Part shown: piece by piece, positions 19,634 to 29,680 of the stretch
Numbering within the stretch: position 1 is the stretch's first letter
Layout: each line of letters begins with the position of its first letter
From: Pseudomonas sp. FP2335
GTDB lineage: Bacteria; Pseudomonadota; Gammaproteobacteria; Pseudomonadales; Pseudomonadaceae
Length of the DNA: 64,000 nt
Direction: 5' to 3'
Assembly: GCF_030687535.1 (NCBI RefSeq)
Contig: NZ_CP117437.1
Location: forward strand, 1,323,501-1,387,500
Notes under the pieces: generated by a model
Seen by the model: the letters and a program-made list of their open reading frames with translations, nothing else
Database searches by the model: none
What the model was told of the DNA's origin: nothing
Made by a program: the position numbers and the translations under genes

Positions 19634-19768
19634 TGTAGTGAGCGGGCTTGCCCCGCGCTGGGGGGCGAAGCCGCCCTAAACCCAGGCACCTCGGTGTATC
19701 AGTAAAACGGAGGCGGTTGGATTTGGGGCGGCTTCGCCCCCCAGCGCGGGGCAAGCCCGCTCACTACA
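19634..19768. repeat. 135-bp REP doublet (GTAGTGAGCGGGCTTG type)
   Basis: Same arms, same 135-bp length and a partly conserved centre as the element at 2986-3120. It lies between the convergent peroxiredoxin and rnt genes. Confidence 0.9.
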
Positions 19769-19777
19769 ACAGCGCTG

Positions 19778-20449
19778 TTAGTCGTTGAAGTCTTCCCAGC
19801 CGCCCATCTGCTTCCAGCGATTGACGATGCCGCAGAACAGGTCGGCGGTCTTCTCGGTGTCATAGCGCGCCGAGTGGGCTTCGCGACCGTCAAAGTCGAT
19901 TCCGGCTGCCTGACAGGCTTTGGCCAGTACGGTCTGGCCGTAAGCCAGGCCCGCGAGGGTAGCGGTGTCGAAGCTGGAGAACGGGTGGAACGGATTGCGC
20001 TTCATGTCCAACCGCGCCACGGCGGCGTTCAGGAAGCCCAGGTCGAAGCTGCTGTTGTGGCCGACCAGGATCGCGCGTTTGCAGCCATTGGCCTTCAACG
20101 CCTTGCGCACGCCACGGAAGATGTCGGTCAGTGCCGCTTCTTCACTCACGGCCATGCGCAGCGGGTGATCGAGCTTGATCCCGGTAAATTCCAGGGCCGC
20201 CGCCTCGATGTTGGCGCCTTCGAACGGCTCGACGCGGAAGAAGTGGGTGTGTTCCGGGAACACGAAACCCTGTTCATCCATGCCGATGGTGGTGGCTGCG
20301 ATTTCCAGCAAGGCGTCGGTGGCGCAATTGAAACCACCGGTTTCTACGTCGATGACAACCGGCAGATAGCCGCGGAACCGCTCGGCCATCGGGTGGCGTG
20401 AACCGCCACCGCTGTGCTCGTGTTCGTCGTCGTAATGGTCTTCACTCAC
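19778..20449 (-). CDS. rnt: Ribonuclease T
   Basis: A 223-residue DEDD-family 3'-5' exoribonuclease that trims the CCA end of tRNA and the 3' ends of other stable RNAs. Exonuclease motifs are [11 protein letters not shown] (Asp, Glu), [12 protein letters not shown] (Asp) and [14 protein letters not shown] (His, Asp). The start overlaps the pyrC stop as ATGA, and the pyrC-rnt pairing is usual in Pseudomonas. Confidence 0.95.
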   Translation of the reverse strand: MSEDHYDDEHEHSGGGSRHPMAERFRGYLPVVIDVETGGFNCATDALLEIAATTIGMDEQGFVFPEHTHFFRVEPFEGANIEAAALEFTGIKLDHPLRMAVSEEAALTDIFRGVRKALKANGCKRAILVGHNSSFDLGFLNAAVARLDMKRNPFHPFSSFDTATLAGLAYGQTVLAKACQAAGIDFDGREAHSARYDTEKTADLFCGIVNRWKQMGGWEDFND

Positions 20450-21492
20450 TTGCTTTCCTCCAGCAGGCGCCAGCGCAGTGTTTCACCGGCGCGCAGCGGG
20501 ATAACAGTCAACTCGCCAAACGGCAGGCTGGCAGGGGCGGTCCAGTCTTCACGGACCAGGGTGATGCGGTCGGTATTCGCCGGCAGGCCGTAGAAACGCG
20601 GGCCGTTGAGGCTGGCGAAACCTTCGAGCTTGTCCAGGGCATTGCGTTGTTCGAACGCTTCGGCGTACAGCTCGATCGCCGCGTAGGCCGTGTAGCAACC
20701 GGCACAGCCGCACGCGGCTTCCTTGGCATGCTGGGCGTGTGGCGCGGAGTCGGTGCCGAGGAAGAACTTCGGATTGCCACTGGTGGCGGCATCCAGCAGT
20801 GCCACCTGATGGGTGTTGCGCTTGAGGATCGGCAGGCAATAGAAATGCGGCCGAATCCCGCCCACCAGCATGTGGTTGCGGTTGTACAGCAGATGGTGCG
20901 CAGTGATGGTCGCGCCGACGTTGGCCGAGGCCTCGGTGACGAACTGCACGGCATCGGCGGTGGTGATGTGTTCGAACACTACCTTGAGGGTCGGGAACAG
21001 TTCGACCACGCGACGCATGTGCTCGTCGATGAAGATCTTCTCGCGATCGAACACGTCCACCTCGCCACGGGTGACTTCACCGTGGATCAACAGCGGCATG
21101 CCGACTTCGGCCATGGCTTCGATGGCCGGCAGGATCTTGTCGATACTTGTCACACCGGAATCGGAGTTGGTGGTCGCGCCAGCCGGGTACAGCTTGGCGG
21201 CGTGCACGTAGCCGCTGGCCTTGGCCTCGCGAATCTCGTCGGGCTGGGTGCGGTCGGTGAGGTAGAGCACCATCAGCGGTTCGAAGCGGCTGCCGGCCGG
21301 GCGCGCAGCGAGGATACGCTGGCGATAGGCGTCGGCTTCAGCGGCGTTACGCACCGGAGGTACCAGGTTAGGCATGATGATGGCACGGCCAAACGTGCGC
21401 GCAACATCGGCCACGGTTTGGGGCAACGCAGCACCATCGCGAAGATGAATATGCCAGTCGTCGGGACGCAGCAGGGTCAGGCGGTCGGACAT
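20446..21492 (-). CDS. pyrC: Dihydroorotase PyrC (class II)
   Basis: Zinc enzyme that interconverts carbamoyl aspartate and dihydroorotate in pyrimidine synthesis. The 348 residues hold the metal-binding [10 protein letters not shown], the carboxylated Lys in [31 protein letters not shown] and the active-site loop FLGTDSAPH. The ATG at 21492 starts the conserved [14 protein letters not shown] and is preferred over the open frame to 21552. Coupled to rnt downstream. Confidence 0.96.
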   Translation of the reverse strand: MSDRLTLLRPDDWHIHLRDGAALPQTVADVARTFGRAIIMPNLVPPVRNAAEADAYRQRILAARPAGSRFEPLMVLYLTDRTQPDEIREAKASGYVHAAKLYPAGATTNSDSGVTSIDKILPAIEAMAEVGMPLLIHGEVTRGEVDVFDREKIFIDEHMRRVVELFPTLKVVFEHITTADAVQFVTEASANVGATITAHHLLYNRNHMLVGGIRPHFYCLPILKRNTHQVALLDAATSGNPKFFLGTDSAPHAQHAKEAACGCAGCYTAYAAIELYAEAFEQRNALDKLEGFASLNGPRFYGLPANTDRITLVREDWTAPASLPFGELTVIPLRAGETLRWRLLEESK

Positions 21493-21648
21493 TGGGGATT
21501 CCAGGCGGGTCAATCTGGTGGGAATGCTACCGGAAAAGACTCTTGCAGGCACTCGCTATCAAGTTTTACAGGATGCATCCGATAGCCTTTCGTATGCCTT
21601 ATCGATGTATGACGCTTTGAAGTGTTGTAGAAACCAGTGGAGCCTCCC

Positions 21649-22557
21649 GTGCGCCAGCATTATCTAGCCCTGCTCAGTGTGTTCGCCAGCCTGCCTGCGA
21701 TGGCCCTCACGTTCCAGACACGTCTGGAGAATATTGAGTGGAAGGTAGAGGGCGACAAGTTTGAGTGTCGTCTGAGCCAACCGATCACCGATTTTGGTTC
21801 GGGTGAGTTCGTGCGCCGGGCCGGCGAGCAGGCGACGTTTCGTCTGAAAGCCTTTAATGGTTCGCTGGGCGCAGGTTCGGCCACCTTGCTGGCCGCTGCC
21901 GCACCTTGGCAGCCCGGACGCGGCGACATCAATCTGGGAGCCGTGCGTGCCGGCAGTGGCGAAGTGCTGTTCAACAGCTCACAGGCCCAGGCCGGGCGCC
22001 TGTTCAATGGTTTGCTCGAGGGGCGTTCGCCGACCGTACGGCATTACGGGCGTGAGGGCGGCTACTCGGAAATCCGCCTGTTGCCGGTGAAGTTCAACAA
22101 GGCCTACAGCGACTATCAACTGTGCACCGCCAAGCTGCTGCCGATGAATTACGATCAGGTCAAGCAGACCGAAGTCGGCTTTCCGGGCGGTGGCATCGAA
22201 CTGGATGCGGCGGCCAAGCAGAAGCTGGCAGTGATTCTTGAATTCATGAAGGCCGACCCGACCGTCAACCACATCGAGTTGAACGGCCACTCGGACAACA
22301 GCGGCAACCGCCTGACCAATCGTGATGTTTCACGGCGTCGTGCATTGGCGGTGATGGACTACTTCAAGGCCAACGGCATCGAGGAGTCGCAGATTACCCT
22401 GCGCTTCCACGGCGAAAGCTACCCGCTGGCGCCCAACACCAATGCTGCCAACCGCGCACGCAACCGCCGCGTCAATATTCAGCTGGAGCGGGTCGCAACC
22501 CCCGAGAAACCGGCACCCCAGGCTGCGGTCCGGAGCAATCCCGCGGCAACCTCATAA
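21649..22557 (+). CDS. motY: MotY-like flagellar T-ring protein (OmpA family)
   Basis: A 302-residue periplasmic protein that in Pseudomonas and Vibrio forms the T-ring anchoring stators around the flagellar motor. A signal peptide (MRQHYLALLSVFASLPAMA) leads a MotY N-domain. A C-terminal OmpA-like peptidoglycan-binding domain follows (NGHSDNSGNRLTNRDVSRRRA, later NRARNRRVNIQL). Two GTG codons could start it; 21649 is chosen because GGAG lies six bases upstream. The pyrC-motY-argG order matches that recalled for P. aeruginosa PA3527-PA3525. Confidence 0.85.
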   Translation: MRQHYLALLSVFASLPAMALTFQTRLENIEWKVEGDKFECRLSQPITDFGSGEFVRRAGEQATFRLKAFNGSLGAGSATLLAAAAPWQPGRGDINLGAVRAGSGEVLFNSSQAQAGRLFNGLLEGRSPTVRHYGREGGYSEIRLLPVKFNKAYSDYQLCTAKLLPMNYDQVKQTEVGFPGGGIELDAAAKQKLAVILEFMKADPTVNHIELNGHSDNSGNRLTNRDVSRRRALAVMDYFKANGIEESQITLRFHGESYPLAPNTNAANRARNRRVNIQLERVATPEKPAPQAAVRSNPAATS

Positions 22558-22590
22558 GGTGCGACCACCGGTCGCCCTCTCGACATAATC

Positions 22591-22632
22591 TGTCGCTTTA
22601 TCTTCATTTGCTGTCGCGCCCCTGTAATTTCA
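22591..22632 (+). promoter_or_regulatory. Tandem ArgR boxes upstream of argG
   Basis: Two copies of TGTCGC-N8-(C/A)A-N5 stand head to tail with exactly 21-bp period (TGTCGC at 22591 and 22612). This is the Pseudomonas ArgR operator form. They end 55 bp before argG and lie just upstream of a possible -10 TAGAAT (22646-22651), so ArgR would cover the -35 region. Confidence 0.75.
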
Positions 22633-22686
22633 CGGTTTTGATCGGTAGAATCGTCGCCTTTCCGTACAACCCCGTGGAGTGATGGC

Positions 22687-23904
22687 ATGGCCGACGTAAA
22701 CAAGGTCGTTCTCGCGTATTCCGGCGGCCTGGACACTTCGGTGATCCTCAAGTGGCTGCAGGATACTTATAACTGTGAAGTGGTGACCTTCACCGCTGAC
22801 CTGGGTCAGGGCGAAGAGGTCGAACCTGCACGTGCCAAGGCGCAAGCCATGGGCGTGAAAGAGATCTACATTGACGACCTGCGCGAAGAATTCGTCCGCG
22901 ATTTCGTTTTCCCGATGTTTCGCGCCAACACCGTCTATGAAGGCGAGTACCTGCTGGGTACTTCCATCGCACGTCCGCTGATCGCCAAACGCCTGATCGA
23001 AATCGCCAACGAAACCGGCGCCGACGCCATTTCCCATGGCGCGACCGGCAAGGGCAACGACCAAGTGCGTTTCGAACTGGGCGCCTACGCGCTCAAGCCG
23101 GGCGTCAAAGTGATTGCCCCTTGGCGTGAATGGGACCTGCTGTCCCGTGAAAAGCTGATGGATTACGCTGAAAAGCACGCAATCCCGATCGAGCGCCACG
23201 GCAAGAAGAAGTCCCCGTACTCGATGGACGCCAACTTGCTGCACATCTCCTATGAAGGCGGCGTGCTGGAAGACACCTGGACCGAGCACGAAGAAGACAT
23301 GTGGAAATGGACCGTCTCCCCGGAGAACGCGCCAGACAAGCCACAGTACCTGGAACTGACCTACCGCAACGGCGACATCGTCGCGCTGGACGGCGTCGAA
23401 ATGACTCCGGCTACCGTGCTGGCGACCCTGAACCGTATCGGTGGCGAACACGGTATCGGCCGCCTCGACATCGTCGAGAACCGTTACGTGGGCATGAAGT
23501 CCCGTGGCTGCTACGAAACTCCGGGCGGCACCATCATGCTGCGCGCTCACCGCGCCATCGAGTCCATCACCCTGGACCGTGAAGTGGCTCACCTCAAAGA
23601 CGAGCTGATGCCTAAGTACGCCAGCCTGATCTACACCGGCTACTGGTGGAGCCCTGAGCGTCTGATGCTGCAACAGATGATCGACGCTTCCCAGGTCCAC
23701 GTGAACGGCGTTGTGCGCCTGAAGCTGTACAAAGGTAACGTGATCGTCACCGGGCGTAAATCCGATGAGTCGCTGTTCGACGCCAACATCGCCACCTTCG
23801 AAGAAGACGGCGGCGCCTACAACCAGGCGGACGCAGCGGGCTTTATCAAGTTGAACGCACTGCGCATGCGCATTGCGGCCAACAAAGGTCGCAAGTTGTT
23901 CTGA
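22687..23904 (+). CDS. argG: Argininosuccinate synthase ArgG
   Basis: Joins citrulline and aspartate with ATP to form argininosuccinate in arginine biosynthesis. The 405 residues start with the PP-loop [18 protein letters not shown] and include [32 protein letters not shown] and the conserved substrate loops. Length is normal. It is monocistronic, between tandem ArgR boxes and a strong terminator. Confidence 0.97.
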   Translation: MADVNKVVLAYSGGLDTSVILKWLQDTYNCEVVTFTADLGQGEEVEPARAKAQAMGVKEIYIDDLREEFVRDFVFPMFRANTVYEGEYLLGTSIARPLIAKRLIEIANETGADAISHGATGKGNDQVRFELGAYALKPGVKVIAPWREWDLLSREKLMDYAEKHAIPIERHGKKKSPYSMDANLLHISYEGGVLEDTWTEHEEDMWKWTVSPENAPDKPQYLELTYRNGDIVALDGVEMTPATVLATLNRIGGEHGIGRLDIVENRYVGMKSRGCYETPGGTIMLRAHRAIESITLDREVAHLKDELMPKYASLIYTGYWWSPERLMLQQMIDASQVHVNGVVRLKLYKGNVIVTGRKSDESLFDANIATFEEDGGAYNQADAAGFIKLNALRMRIAANKGRKLF

Positions 23905-23924
23905 GTGCTCAAGACACTCTAAGG

Positions 23925-23953
23925 AAAGCCCCTTGTTGAAGGGGCTTTTTTTT
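23925..23953 (+). terminator. Terminator of argG
   Basis: AAAGCCCCTT and AAGGGGCTTT form a stem followed by eight T, just after the argG stop. Confidence 0.93.
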
Positions 23954-24535
23954 GCCCGATGAAAAACCAGGCAGCCTTGATTCGATCTTTTGTTTATCGA
24001 TGTTTAAACTTTGTTGAAGTTAAGGTGACAGGAAATTTGTCTGCCGGGCCAACTGCACGTGATGGCTTGTTTGCGAGGTGAAATGAATTAATTACACCTG
24101 ACAAGGAACTATGTCTTACAGATAAATCACACAAGTAAGCACAATTTAATTGTTGTGCGCTGAATGTTCTGTAGGAAATATGGGTGTAAATAAATATGTT
24201 TAATGGAACTAAAAAGGTGGTGGTTTTCTTGGCTTCTCAAGGGAGCGATGACCACAAGCAAGGGATATTTCCTGAAAGTCGTGTGCGTTACTTTCGCCGT
24301 CCATCCCATATCCGTGGGGTAATTTATTCAAAATATGTGTGGGGCCGGAAAGATCTGAAAGGCCTCATACAACTCGCTACGGTCGACTTTGCGTTTTTTT
24401 GTAGGTCAATTCCTATTACGTTGTGGGTTGGGTCTCTGCTTGCTGTTGCGCGGGGGGGAATACTATGCCAACTAGGAAACGACTAGGCTATTGTGCTTGC
24501 TCTGAATAATTCGAACAGCGAAATTGGACTTTCTT
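23954..24535. other. AT-rich intergenic region with no supported gene
   Basis: About 580 bp with lower GC than its surroundings lie between the argG terminator and the response regulator gene. A 96-codon frame at 24196-24486 starts with an ATG, but no ribosome site or family likeness was seen. An inverted repeat GCACAA-N8-TTGTGC is near 24137. The promoter of the downstream regulator must lie here. The base composition suggests either a long regulatory region or decayed foreign DNA. Confidence 0.4.
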
Positions 24536-25168
24536 ATGAATAAAGTGCTGATCGTGGATGATCATCCCGTCATTCGTCTTGCTGTGCGTATGCTAATGGA
24601 GCGTCATGGTTATGAGGTCGTTGCCGAGACCGATAACGGTGTCGATGCGTTGCAACTTGCACGGGAACATATGCCGGACATTGTCATACTGGATATTGGA
24701 ATTCCCAAGCTCGATGGGTTGGAAGTTATTTGCCGGCTCTCCTCGGTCAAACAGCCTGCGCCGTTCAAGGTGTTGGTGCTGACGTCGCAGGCTCCGGGGC
24801 ATTTCTCCATGCGATGCATGCAGGCGGGGGCGGCAGGGTATGTATGCAAGCAACAGGACCTGACCGAGTTGCTGAGCGCTATCAAGGCGGTGCTTTCCGG
24901 CTACAGCTATTTCCCGAACCAGGCGCTGAATTCGGTGCGCTCTACCATGGGCAATGCCAGCGAGGCCGACATGGTTGAACGCCTTTCGGGCCGGGAGATG
25001 ATGGTGTTGCAGCAGTTGGCCCGTGGTAAAACCAACAAGGAGATCGCCGATGGCATGTTCCTCAGTAACAAGACCGTCAGCACCTACAAGACGCGCTTGT
25101 TGCTCAAGCTCAATGCCCGCTCCCTGGTGGACCTGATTGAACTGGCCCAGCGCAATGGGTTGGTATAG
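24536..25168 (+). CDS. LuxR-family response regulator (BvgA/RocA-like)
   Basis: A 210-residue NarL/FixJ-type regulator. The receiver domain has an acidic pocket at D8-D9, phospho-Asp53 in VILDIGIP, then Thr in LVLTSQ and Lys in CKQQDL. The C-terminal LuxR helix-turn-helix (about 145-205) includes LSGREMMVLQQLARGKTNKEIADGM, split by SNKTVSTYKTRLL. No sensor kinase is adjacent, so it is an orphan regulator here. The ATG at 24536 begins the conserved MNKVLIVDDHP. Target genes cannot be told from context. Confidence 0.88.
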   Translation: MNKVLIVDDHPVIRLAVRMLMERHGYEVVAETDNGVDALQLAREHMPDIVILDIGIPKLDGLEVICRLSSVKQPAPFKVLVLTSQAPGHFSMRCMQAGAAGYVCKQQDLTELLSAIKAVLSGYSYFPNQALNSVRSTMGNASEADMVERLSGREMMVLQQLARGKTNKEIADGMFLSNKTVSTYKTRLLLKLNARSLVDLIELAQRNGLV

Positions 25169-25218
25169 GTGGGAAGGGGTCCATCAAAACGCTGATAGGT
25201 AACCAGAGTACTCGTTGG

Positions 25219-25243
25219 AAAAAAGCCTCCGTCAGGGAGGCTT
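25219..25243 (-). terminator. Terminator of the PA3496-like gene
   Basis: On the minus strand AAGCCTCC and GGAGGCTT pair across a short loop and six T follow, 20 bases past the stop of the small gene at 25263. On the plus strand the T-run is poor, so it mainly serves the minus-strand gene. Confidence 0.8.
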
Positions 25244-25262
25244 CTGGTCGTCAACGGCCAGG

Positions 25263-25445
25263 TCAGAGGTCGAAGTCGTAATCGGCCAGTTGTTTTTGCA
25301 AGCGTCGCTCTTCCAGAAGATTGTCGATAGTGCGACGTTTGCTCAGATTGGTCTTGGCCACCTCCGCAACGGGGGCTTCGCCATCGTCATCCGGCTCTGC
25401 AACGAGGTCGTCTTCTACATCCAATTGTTCTTTGCCAGTGCTCAT
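25263..25445 (-). CDS. Small conserved protein, PA3496 family
   Basis: A 60-residue protein with an acidic first half (residues 8-27, rich in Asp and Glu) and a basic, probably helical second half with SKRRTIDNLLEERRLQKQL. It resembles the PA3496 family of small putative regulatory proteins found beside nth in Pseudomonas. The ATG at 25445 has GGAG eight bases upstream; the frame four residues longer has none. Function unknown. Confidence 0.75.
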   Translation of the reverse strand: MSTGKEQLDVEDDLVAEPDDDGEAPVAEVAKTNLSKRRTIDNLLEERRLQKQLADYDFDL

Positions 25446-25552
25446 AAGGTTCACTCCGGGCTAAGACTGCCGTTGGCGCTCCTTATAACGATAATCCATG
25501 AATGGGTAAAAAAGATTTTTTCAATCGACAGATCAAAAAAACCAATGATTGC

Positions 25553-26191
25553 TCAATCGTCTGATGTCTTGTCCTTGTATTCGCACAGGTCCTCGATGCG
25601 ACAGCTGCCGCAGCGCGGCTTGCGCGCCTGACAAACATAGCGCCCATGCAGGATCAGCCAGTGATGGGAGTCGAGCAGATACGGCTTGGGCACGAACTTC
25701 ATCAATTGATTTTCCACCTCGACCACGTTCTTGCCGCGGGCGATACCAGTTCGGTTACTGACCCGGAAAATGTGCGTGTCCACCGCCATGGTCAACTGTC
25801 GGAACGCGGTGTTGAGCACAACATTGGCGGTTTTGCGCCCTACACCGGGGAGGGCTTCCAGCGCTTCGCGAGTTTGTGGCACTTCACCGCCGTGCAGCTC
25901 AACCAGCATCCGGCAGGTCTCAATCACGTTCTTGGCCTTGCTGTTGTAGAGGCCGATCGTCTTGATGTACTCCGATAACCCATCGACACCCAAGGCATGG
26001 ATTGCCGCTGGCGTGTTGGCTACCGGGTACAGTTTGGCCGTGGCCTTGTTGACGCCTACGTCGGTGGATTGTGCCGACAGGATCACCGCAATCAGCAGCT
26101 CGAACGGCGAGGAGTAGGCCAGTTCGGTTTTGGGTTCCGGATTGTCTTCGTGAAACCTGCGGAAAATTTCCAGGCGTTTTACGGCGTTCAT
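25553..26191 (-). CDS. nth: Endonuclease III Nth
   Basis: DNA glycosylase/AP lyase that removes oxidised pyrimidines in base excision repair. The 212 residues carry the helix-hairpin-helix LPGVGRKTANVVL with the catalytic Lys, catalytic Asp in VDTHIFRVSNR, and the C-terminal [4Fe-4S] Cys set C-x6-C-x2-C-x5-C (CQARKPRCGSCRIEDLC). The conserved start MNAVKRLEIF is at 26191. A short hydrophobic frame upstream ends in an ATGA overlap with this start. Confidence 0.96.
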   Translation of the reverse strand: MNAVKRLEIFRRFHEDNPEPKTELAYSSPFELLIAVILSAQSTDVGVNKATAKLYPVANTPAAIHALGVDGLSEYIKTIGLYNSKAKNVIETCRMLVELHGGEVPQTREALEALPGVGRKTANVVLNTAFRQLTMAVDTHIFRVSNRTGIARGKNVVEVENQLMKFVPKPYLLDSHHWLILHGRYVCQARKPRCGSCRIEDLCEYKDKTSDD

Positions 26192-26292
26192 GGGACGAGT
26201 GGTTCCTTGCCGGTGTTCAGCGTGAAGGTGAAAAGGGTCCAGGCCGGGCCCCCTGCCAGTAGTAACCCCAGCAGCATAAACCCGGTAGGCAT
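26188..26292 (-). CDS. Possible 34-residue hydrophobic small protein upstream of nth
   Basis: The frame starts at ATG 26292 and reads MPTGFMLLGLLLAGGPAW, then TLFTFTLNTGKEPLVP. That is one membrane-helix-like segment with a polar tail. Its TGA overlaps the nth ATG as ATGA, the coupling pattern used by several real genes in this window. Against it: no good ribosome site is near the ATG (GAGG is too far), and the frame continues upstream without a better start. Family unknown. Confidence 0.35.
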   Translation of the reverse strand: MPTGFMLLGLLLAGGPAWTLFTFTLNTGKEPLVP

Positions 26293-26377
26293 CAAAGTGG
26301 TGTCTGCCTCGCCGCGTAACAACCCTAGCGTGAGCGCAATGCAGCAAACAGTTGCTGACCCGTCTCAACGTTGCAGG

Positions 26378-27340
26378 TCACGTGCCCAGGGCATCGACTT
26401 GACGTTGCGCTTCATCGAGCCGGTTTTGTGCGTCGGCCAGTTCTTGCGGGGCGGCCAGCCGATCCTGCGCTTTCTTCAGCTCGGCGCGGCGCATCGCCAG
26501 CTGGATTTTGGCGCGTTTGAGTTCGGCAGTATTCACGGGCGACCGTGGCATTGCTGGCGTGCTGTCTGGTTCCAGTGCAGCCAATGCGCGTTCAGCGGCC
26601 TCAAACTGCTGTTGCAGGACGATCAACTGAGATTGCTGTTCAAAGGTCGGTGGATGACCAAAGGCTTTCAAGGACTTGTGCAGCTGTGCGCGGCTCATCG
26701 CCACCTCAATCTTGGCCTTCTTCACCGCTGCGTCCGTAATCGCTTGCAGGGCATCTACCGGCGCGGTTTCCATCGGTGCCGGTCGTTTGGTCCGTGCCTG
26801 GCGCTCGGCGAGCCGATGCTCCTCTTCCCGCTGCAAGCGCGCGTTGCGTTGTTCGTAGCGACGCCGTGCCCGGTCACGCTTGAGGCTGCGTTCGTGGCGC
26901 TCGTGATCATTGGCTGCCAGACCTCCCACGATCGGCAGCACGCTGACCAATGGGCGCATTTCAATGCAATCGACCGGGCACGGCGCCACACACAAATCAC
27001 AACCCGTGCATTCGTCGACGATCACTGTGTGCATCAACTTGGCGGCGCCCACAATCGCATCCACCGGGCACGCCTGGATGCACTTGGTGCAGCCGATGCA
27101 CTCGGCTTCACGGATGTACGCAATCTGCGCCGCAGCTTCGCCACGGGAGGTATCCAGCGCCAGCACCGGCACGTTCAGCAAGTGCGCCAGGCCGGCGATG
27201 GTTTCCTGTCCACCAGGCGGACACTTGTTGATGGCTTCGCCGCTGGCGATGCCCTCTGCGTAAGGCTTGCATCCGGGGTGCCCGCATTTGCCGCATTGGG
27301 TCTGCGGTAGCAGCGCGTCGATACGTTGAATGAGGTTCAT
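26378..27340 (-). CDS. Orphan RnfB-like iron-sulfur protein with repeat C-terminus
   Basis: 320 residues. The first part matches RnfB/RsxB: a [4Fe-4S] Cys set C16, C19, C24, C40 and two ferredoxin clusters (C81, C84, C87, C91 and C111, C114, C117, C121). The usual N-terminal membrane helix is absent, so it should be soluble. The second half (about 140-320) is charged coiled coil with two related repeats, [17 protein letters not shown] and [17 protein letters not shown], that recall the RnfC tail. No other Rnf gene is in the window. An electron carrier of unknown partner. Confidence 0.8.
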   Translation of the reverse strand: MNLIQRIDALLPQTQCGKCGHPGCKPYAEGIASGEAINKCPPGGQETIAGLAHLLNVPVLALDTSRGEAAAQIAYIREAECIGCTKCIQACPVDAIVGAAKLMHTVIVDECTGCDLCVAPCPVDCIEMRPLVSVLPIVGGLAANDHERHERSLKRDRARRRYEQRNARLQREEEHRLAERQARTKRPAPMETAPVDALQAITDAAVKKAKIEVAMSRAQLHKSLKAFGHPPTFEQQSQLIVLQQQFEAAERALAALEPDSTPAMPRSPVNTAELKRAKIQLAMRRAELKKAQDRLAAPQELADAQNRLDEAQRQVDALGT

Positions 27341-27416
27341 GCTGTGATCATTGGCGTGCCGGTAGGTTAGACAAACAGGGTCTGATTATCCGGCAAGCGA
27401 GAAAGGGGAACTAGCT

Positions 27417-27445
27417 GAAAAGCCCTGTCGCCGAAGCGACAGGGC
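27417..27445 (-). terminator. Terminator of metG
   Basis: GCCCTGTCGC and GCGACAGGGC form a perfect 10-bp stem with a TTCG-type loop on the minus strand, followed by TTTT. It lies 12 bases past the metG stop. Confidence 0.88.
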
Positions 27446-27457
27446 CGTCTTGCAGGC

Positions 27458-29509
27458 TTACTTGATCCGTTGACCGGGCTTGGCGCCGCCGTCAGGGCTC
27501 AGCAGGTAGATCTCTTCACCGCCAGGACCGGCCGCCATCACCATGCCTTCGGAGATGCCGAACTTCATTTTCCGTGGCTTGAGGTTGGCGATCATCATGG
27601 TCAGGCGACCATCGAGTTTGGACGGGTCCGGATAAGCGCTCTTGATCCCGGAGAACACGTTGCGTTGCTCGCCGCCAAGGTCCAGCGTCAGGCGCAGCAG
27701 CTTGTCGGCACCTTCCACGGCTTCGGCTTTTACGATCAGCGCGACACGCAGGTCGATTGCGGCGAAAGCGTCAAAGTCGATTTCCGCAGAGATCGGGTCT
27801 TTGGCCAATTCACCATTGCCTACTGGCGCAGCCGAGCCGGTGTCGGTCTGGCTGGCGACCAGGTCTTCTTTCGATGCGTCGGTCATGGCCTGGACCTTGA
27901 CCGGGTCGATGCGGGTCATCAGCGGCTTGAACTCGTTCAACTGATGGTTGCTGAGCAGGGTCGCGTGGTCCTTCCAGGTCAGCGGCGCAACGTTGAGGAA
28001 CGCCTCGGCGTCGGCGGCCAGCAGCGGCAGCACCGGCTTGAGGAAGATCACCAACTGGCGGAACAGGTTGACGCCGGTGGCGCAGATCGCCTGGACATGC
28101 GCCTGCTTGCCTTCCTGCTTGTTCAGCGACCACGGTGCCTTGTCGGCGATCCAAGCGTTGGCGCGGTCGGCCAGGCCCATGATTTCGCGCATGGCGCGGG
28201 CAAAGTCGCGGGCTTCATAGGCTTCGGCGATGCTCGGTGCGGCGGCCAGGAACGCGTCGGTCAGTTCCGGTGCGGCATTTTCGGCCACCAGCAGGCCAGC
28301 GTTGCCCTTGTGGATGAAACCGGCGCAACGGCTGGCGATGTTGACGACCTTGCCTACCAGGTCCGAGTTGACCTTCTGTACGAAGTCTTCCAGGTTCAGG
28401 TCGAGGTCGTCTACGCCACGGCCCAGCTTGGAGGCGTAGTAGTAGCGCAGGTATTCCGGCGACAGGTGGTCCAGGTAGGTGCGCGCCTTGATAAAGGTGC
28501 CACGGGACTTGGACATCTTCTGGCCGTTGACCGTCAGATAGCCGTGCACGGCGATGCCGGTCGGCTTGCGGTAGCCCGAACCCTCAAGCATGGCCGGCCA
28601 GAACAGGGCGTGGAAGTTGACGATGTCCTTGCCGATGAAGTGGTACAGCTCGGCGGTGGAATCCTTGTTCCAGAACGCGTCGAAGTCCAGCTCCGGGGTG
28701 CGATCACACAGGTTCTTGAAGCTGGCCATGTAGCCGATTGGCGCGTCCAGCCACACATAGAAGTACTTGCCCGGCTCGCCCGGGATCTCGAAGCCGAAGT
28801 ACGGCGCGTCGCGGGAGATGTCCCACTGTTGCAGGCCGCTGTCGAGCCACTCGGAGAGCTTGTTCGCCACGGCGTCCTGCAGGGTGCCGCTGCGGGTCCA
28901 GGTTTGCAGCATCTGCTGGAAGTCCGGGAGCTTGAAGAAGAAGTGTTGGGAATCCTTGAGCACCGGGGTGGCGCCGGAGATCGCCGACTTCGGATCCTTC
29001 AGCTCGGTCGGTGCGTAGGTCGCACCGCATTTTTCGCAGTTGTCGCCGTACTGGTCTTCGGTGCCGCATTTCGGGCAGGTGCCCTTGATGAAGCGGTCGG
29101 CCAGGAACATCTTCTTTTCCGGGTCGAAATACTGGGTGACCGAACGCTGGTCGATGTGCCCGGCATCCTTCAAGCGCAGGTAGATCTGGCTCGACAGCTC
29201 GCGGTTTTCTTCGGAGTGGGTCGAGTGGAAGTTGTCGAAATCCACCAGGAACTCGGCAAAGTCGGCGCTGTGTTCGGCCTGCACGTTGGCGATCAGTTGT
29301 TCCGGGGTGATGCCTTCCTTTTCGGCGCGCAACATGATGGCCGAACCGTGGGCGTCGTCCGCGCAGACATAGATGCATTGGTTGCCGCGATGCTTCTGGA
29401 AGCGCACCCACATATCGGTCTGGATGTACTCAAGCATATGGCCAAGATGGATGGAACCATTGGCATAGGGCAGGGCGCTGGTGACGAGGATCTTGCGTGG
29501 CTCGGACAT
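27458..29509 (-). CDS. metG: Methionyl-tRNA synthetase MetG
   Basis: Charges tRNA(Met) with methionine. The 683 residues hold the HIGH-type motif HLGHM after YANGS, a zinc knob with [17 protein letters not shown], the KMSKS loop, and a C-terminal tRNA-binding (Trbp111-like) domain from about residue 580 ([15 protein letters not shown]). Length matches the long bacterial form with the extra dimer domain. It is divergent from apbC; the intergenic region is about 170 bp. Confidence 0.97.
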   Translation of the reverse strand: MSEPRKILVTSALPYANGSIHLGHMLEYIQTDMWVRFQKHRGNQCIYVCADDAHGSAIMLRAEKEGITPEQLIANVQAEHSADFAEFLVDFDNFHSTHSEENRELSSQIYLRLKDAGHIDQRSVTQYFDPEKKMFLADRFIKGTCPKCGTEDQYGDNCEKCGATYAPTELKDPKSAISGATPVLKDSQHFFFKLPDFQQMLQTWTRSGTLQDAVANKLSEWLDSGLQQWDISRDAPYFGFEIPGEPGKYFYVWLDAPIGYMASFKNLCDRTPELDFDAFWNKDSTAELYHFIGKDIVNFHALFWPAMLEGSGYRKPTGIAVHGYLTVNGQKMSKSRGTFIKARTYLDHLSPEYLRYYYASKLGRGVDDLDLNLEDFVQKVNSDLVGKVVNIASRCAGFIHKGNAGLLVAENAAPELTDAFLAAAPSIAEAYEARDFARAMREIMGLADRANAWIADKAPWSLNKQEGKQAHVQAICATGVNLFRQLVIFLKPVLPLLAADAEAFLNVAPLTWKDHATLLSNHQLNEFKPLMTRIDPVKVQAMTDASKEDLVASQTDTGSAAPVGNGELAKDPISAEIDFDAFAAIDLRVALIVKAEAVEGADKLLRLTLDLGGEQRNVFSGIKSAYPDPSKLDGRLTMMIANLKPRKMKFGISEGMVMAAGPGGEEIYLLSPDGGAKPGQRIK

Positions 29510-29680
29510 GGGGCTCGGCTACTTGATGAAACGGAGGTCGGCCACTATAAAGCGCCGGGAAATATATTTCACCCCGTGGCGCTGTTTCAACATCTTCCAA
29601 ACCTGCGAAAGCATGCCGTTGAGCCATAGGAACGGTTAGGATAGCCGCCTGTTTCAGTCAGTCTTTTTCGGGAGTAGCCC

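Noticed and set aside
24196..24486. 96-codon frame in the AT-rich gap
   Set aside because: No ribosome site, odd composition and no recognisable family; kept only as part of the gap entry.
27470..29629. Plus-strand 719-codon frame opposite metG
   Set aside because: Shadow frame of high-GC coding DNA; metG is unmistakable on the minus strand. The same applies to the frame at 32039-34432 opposite mutS.
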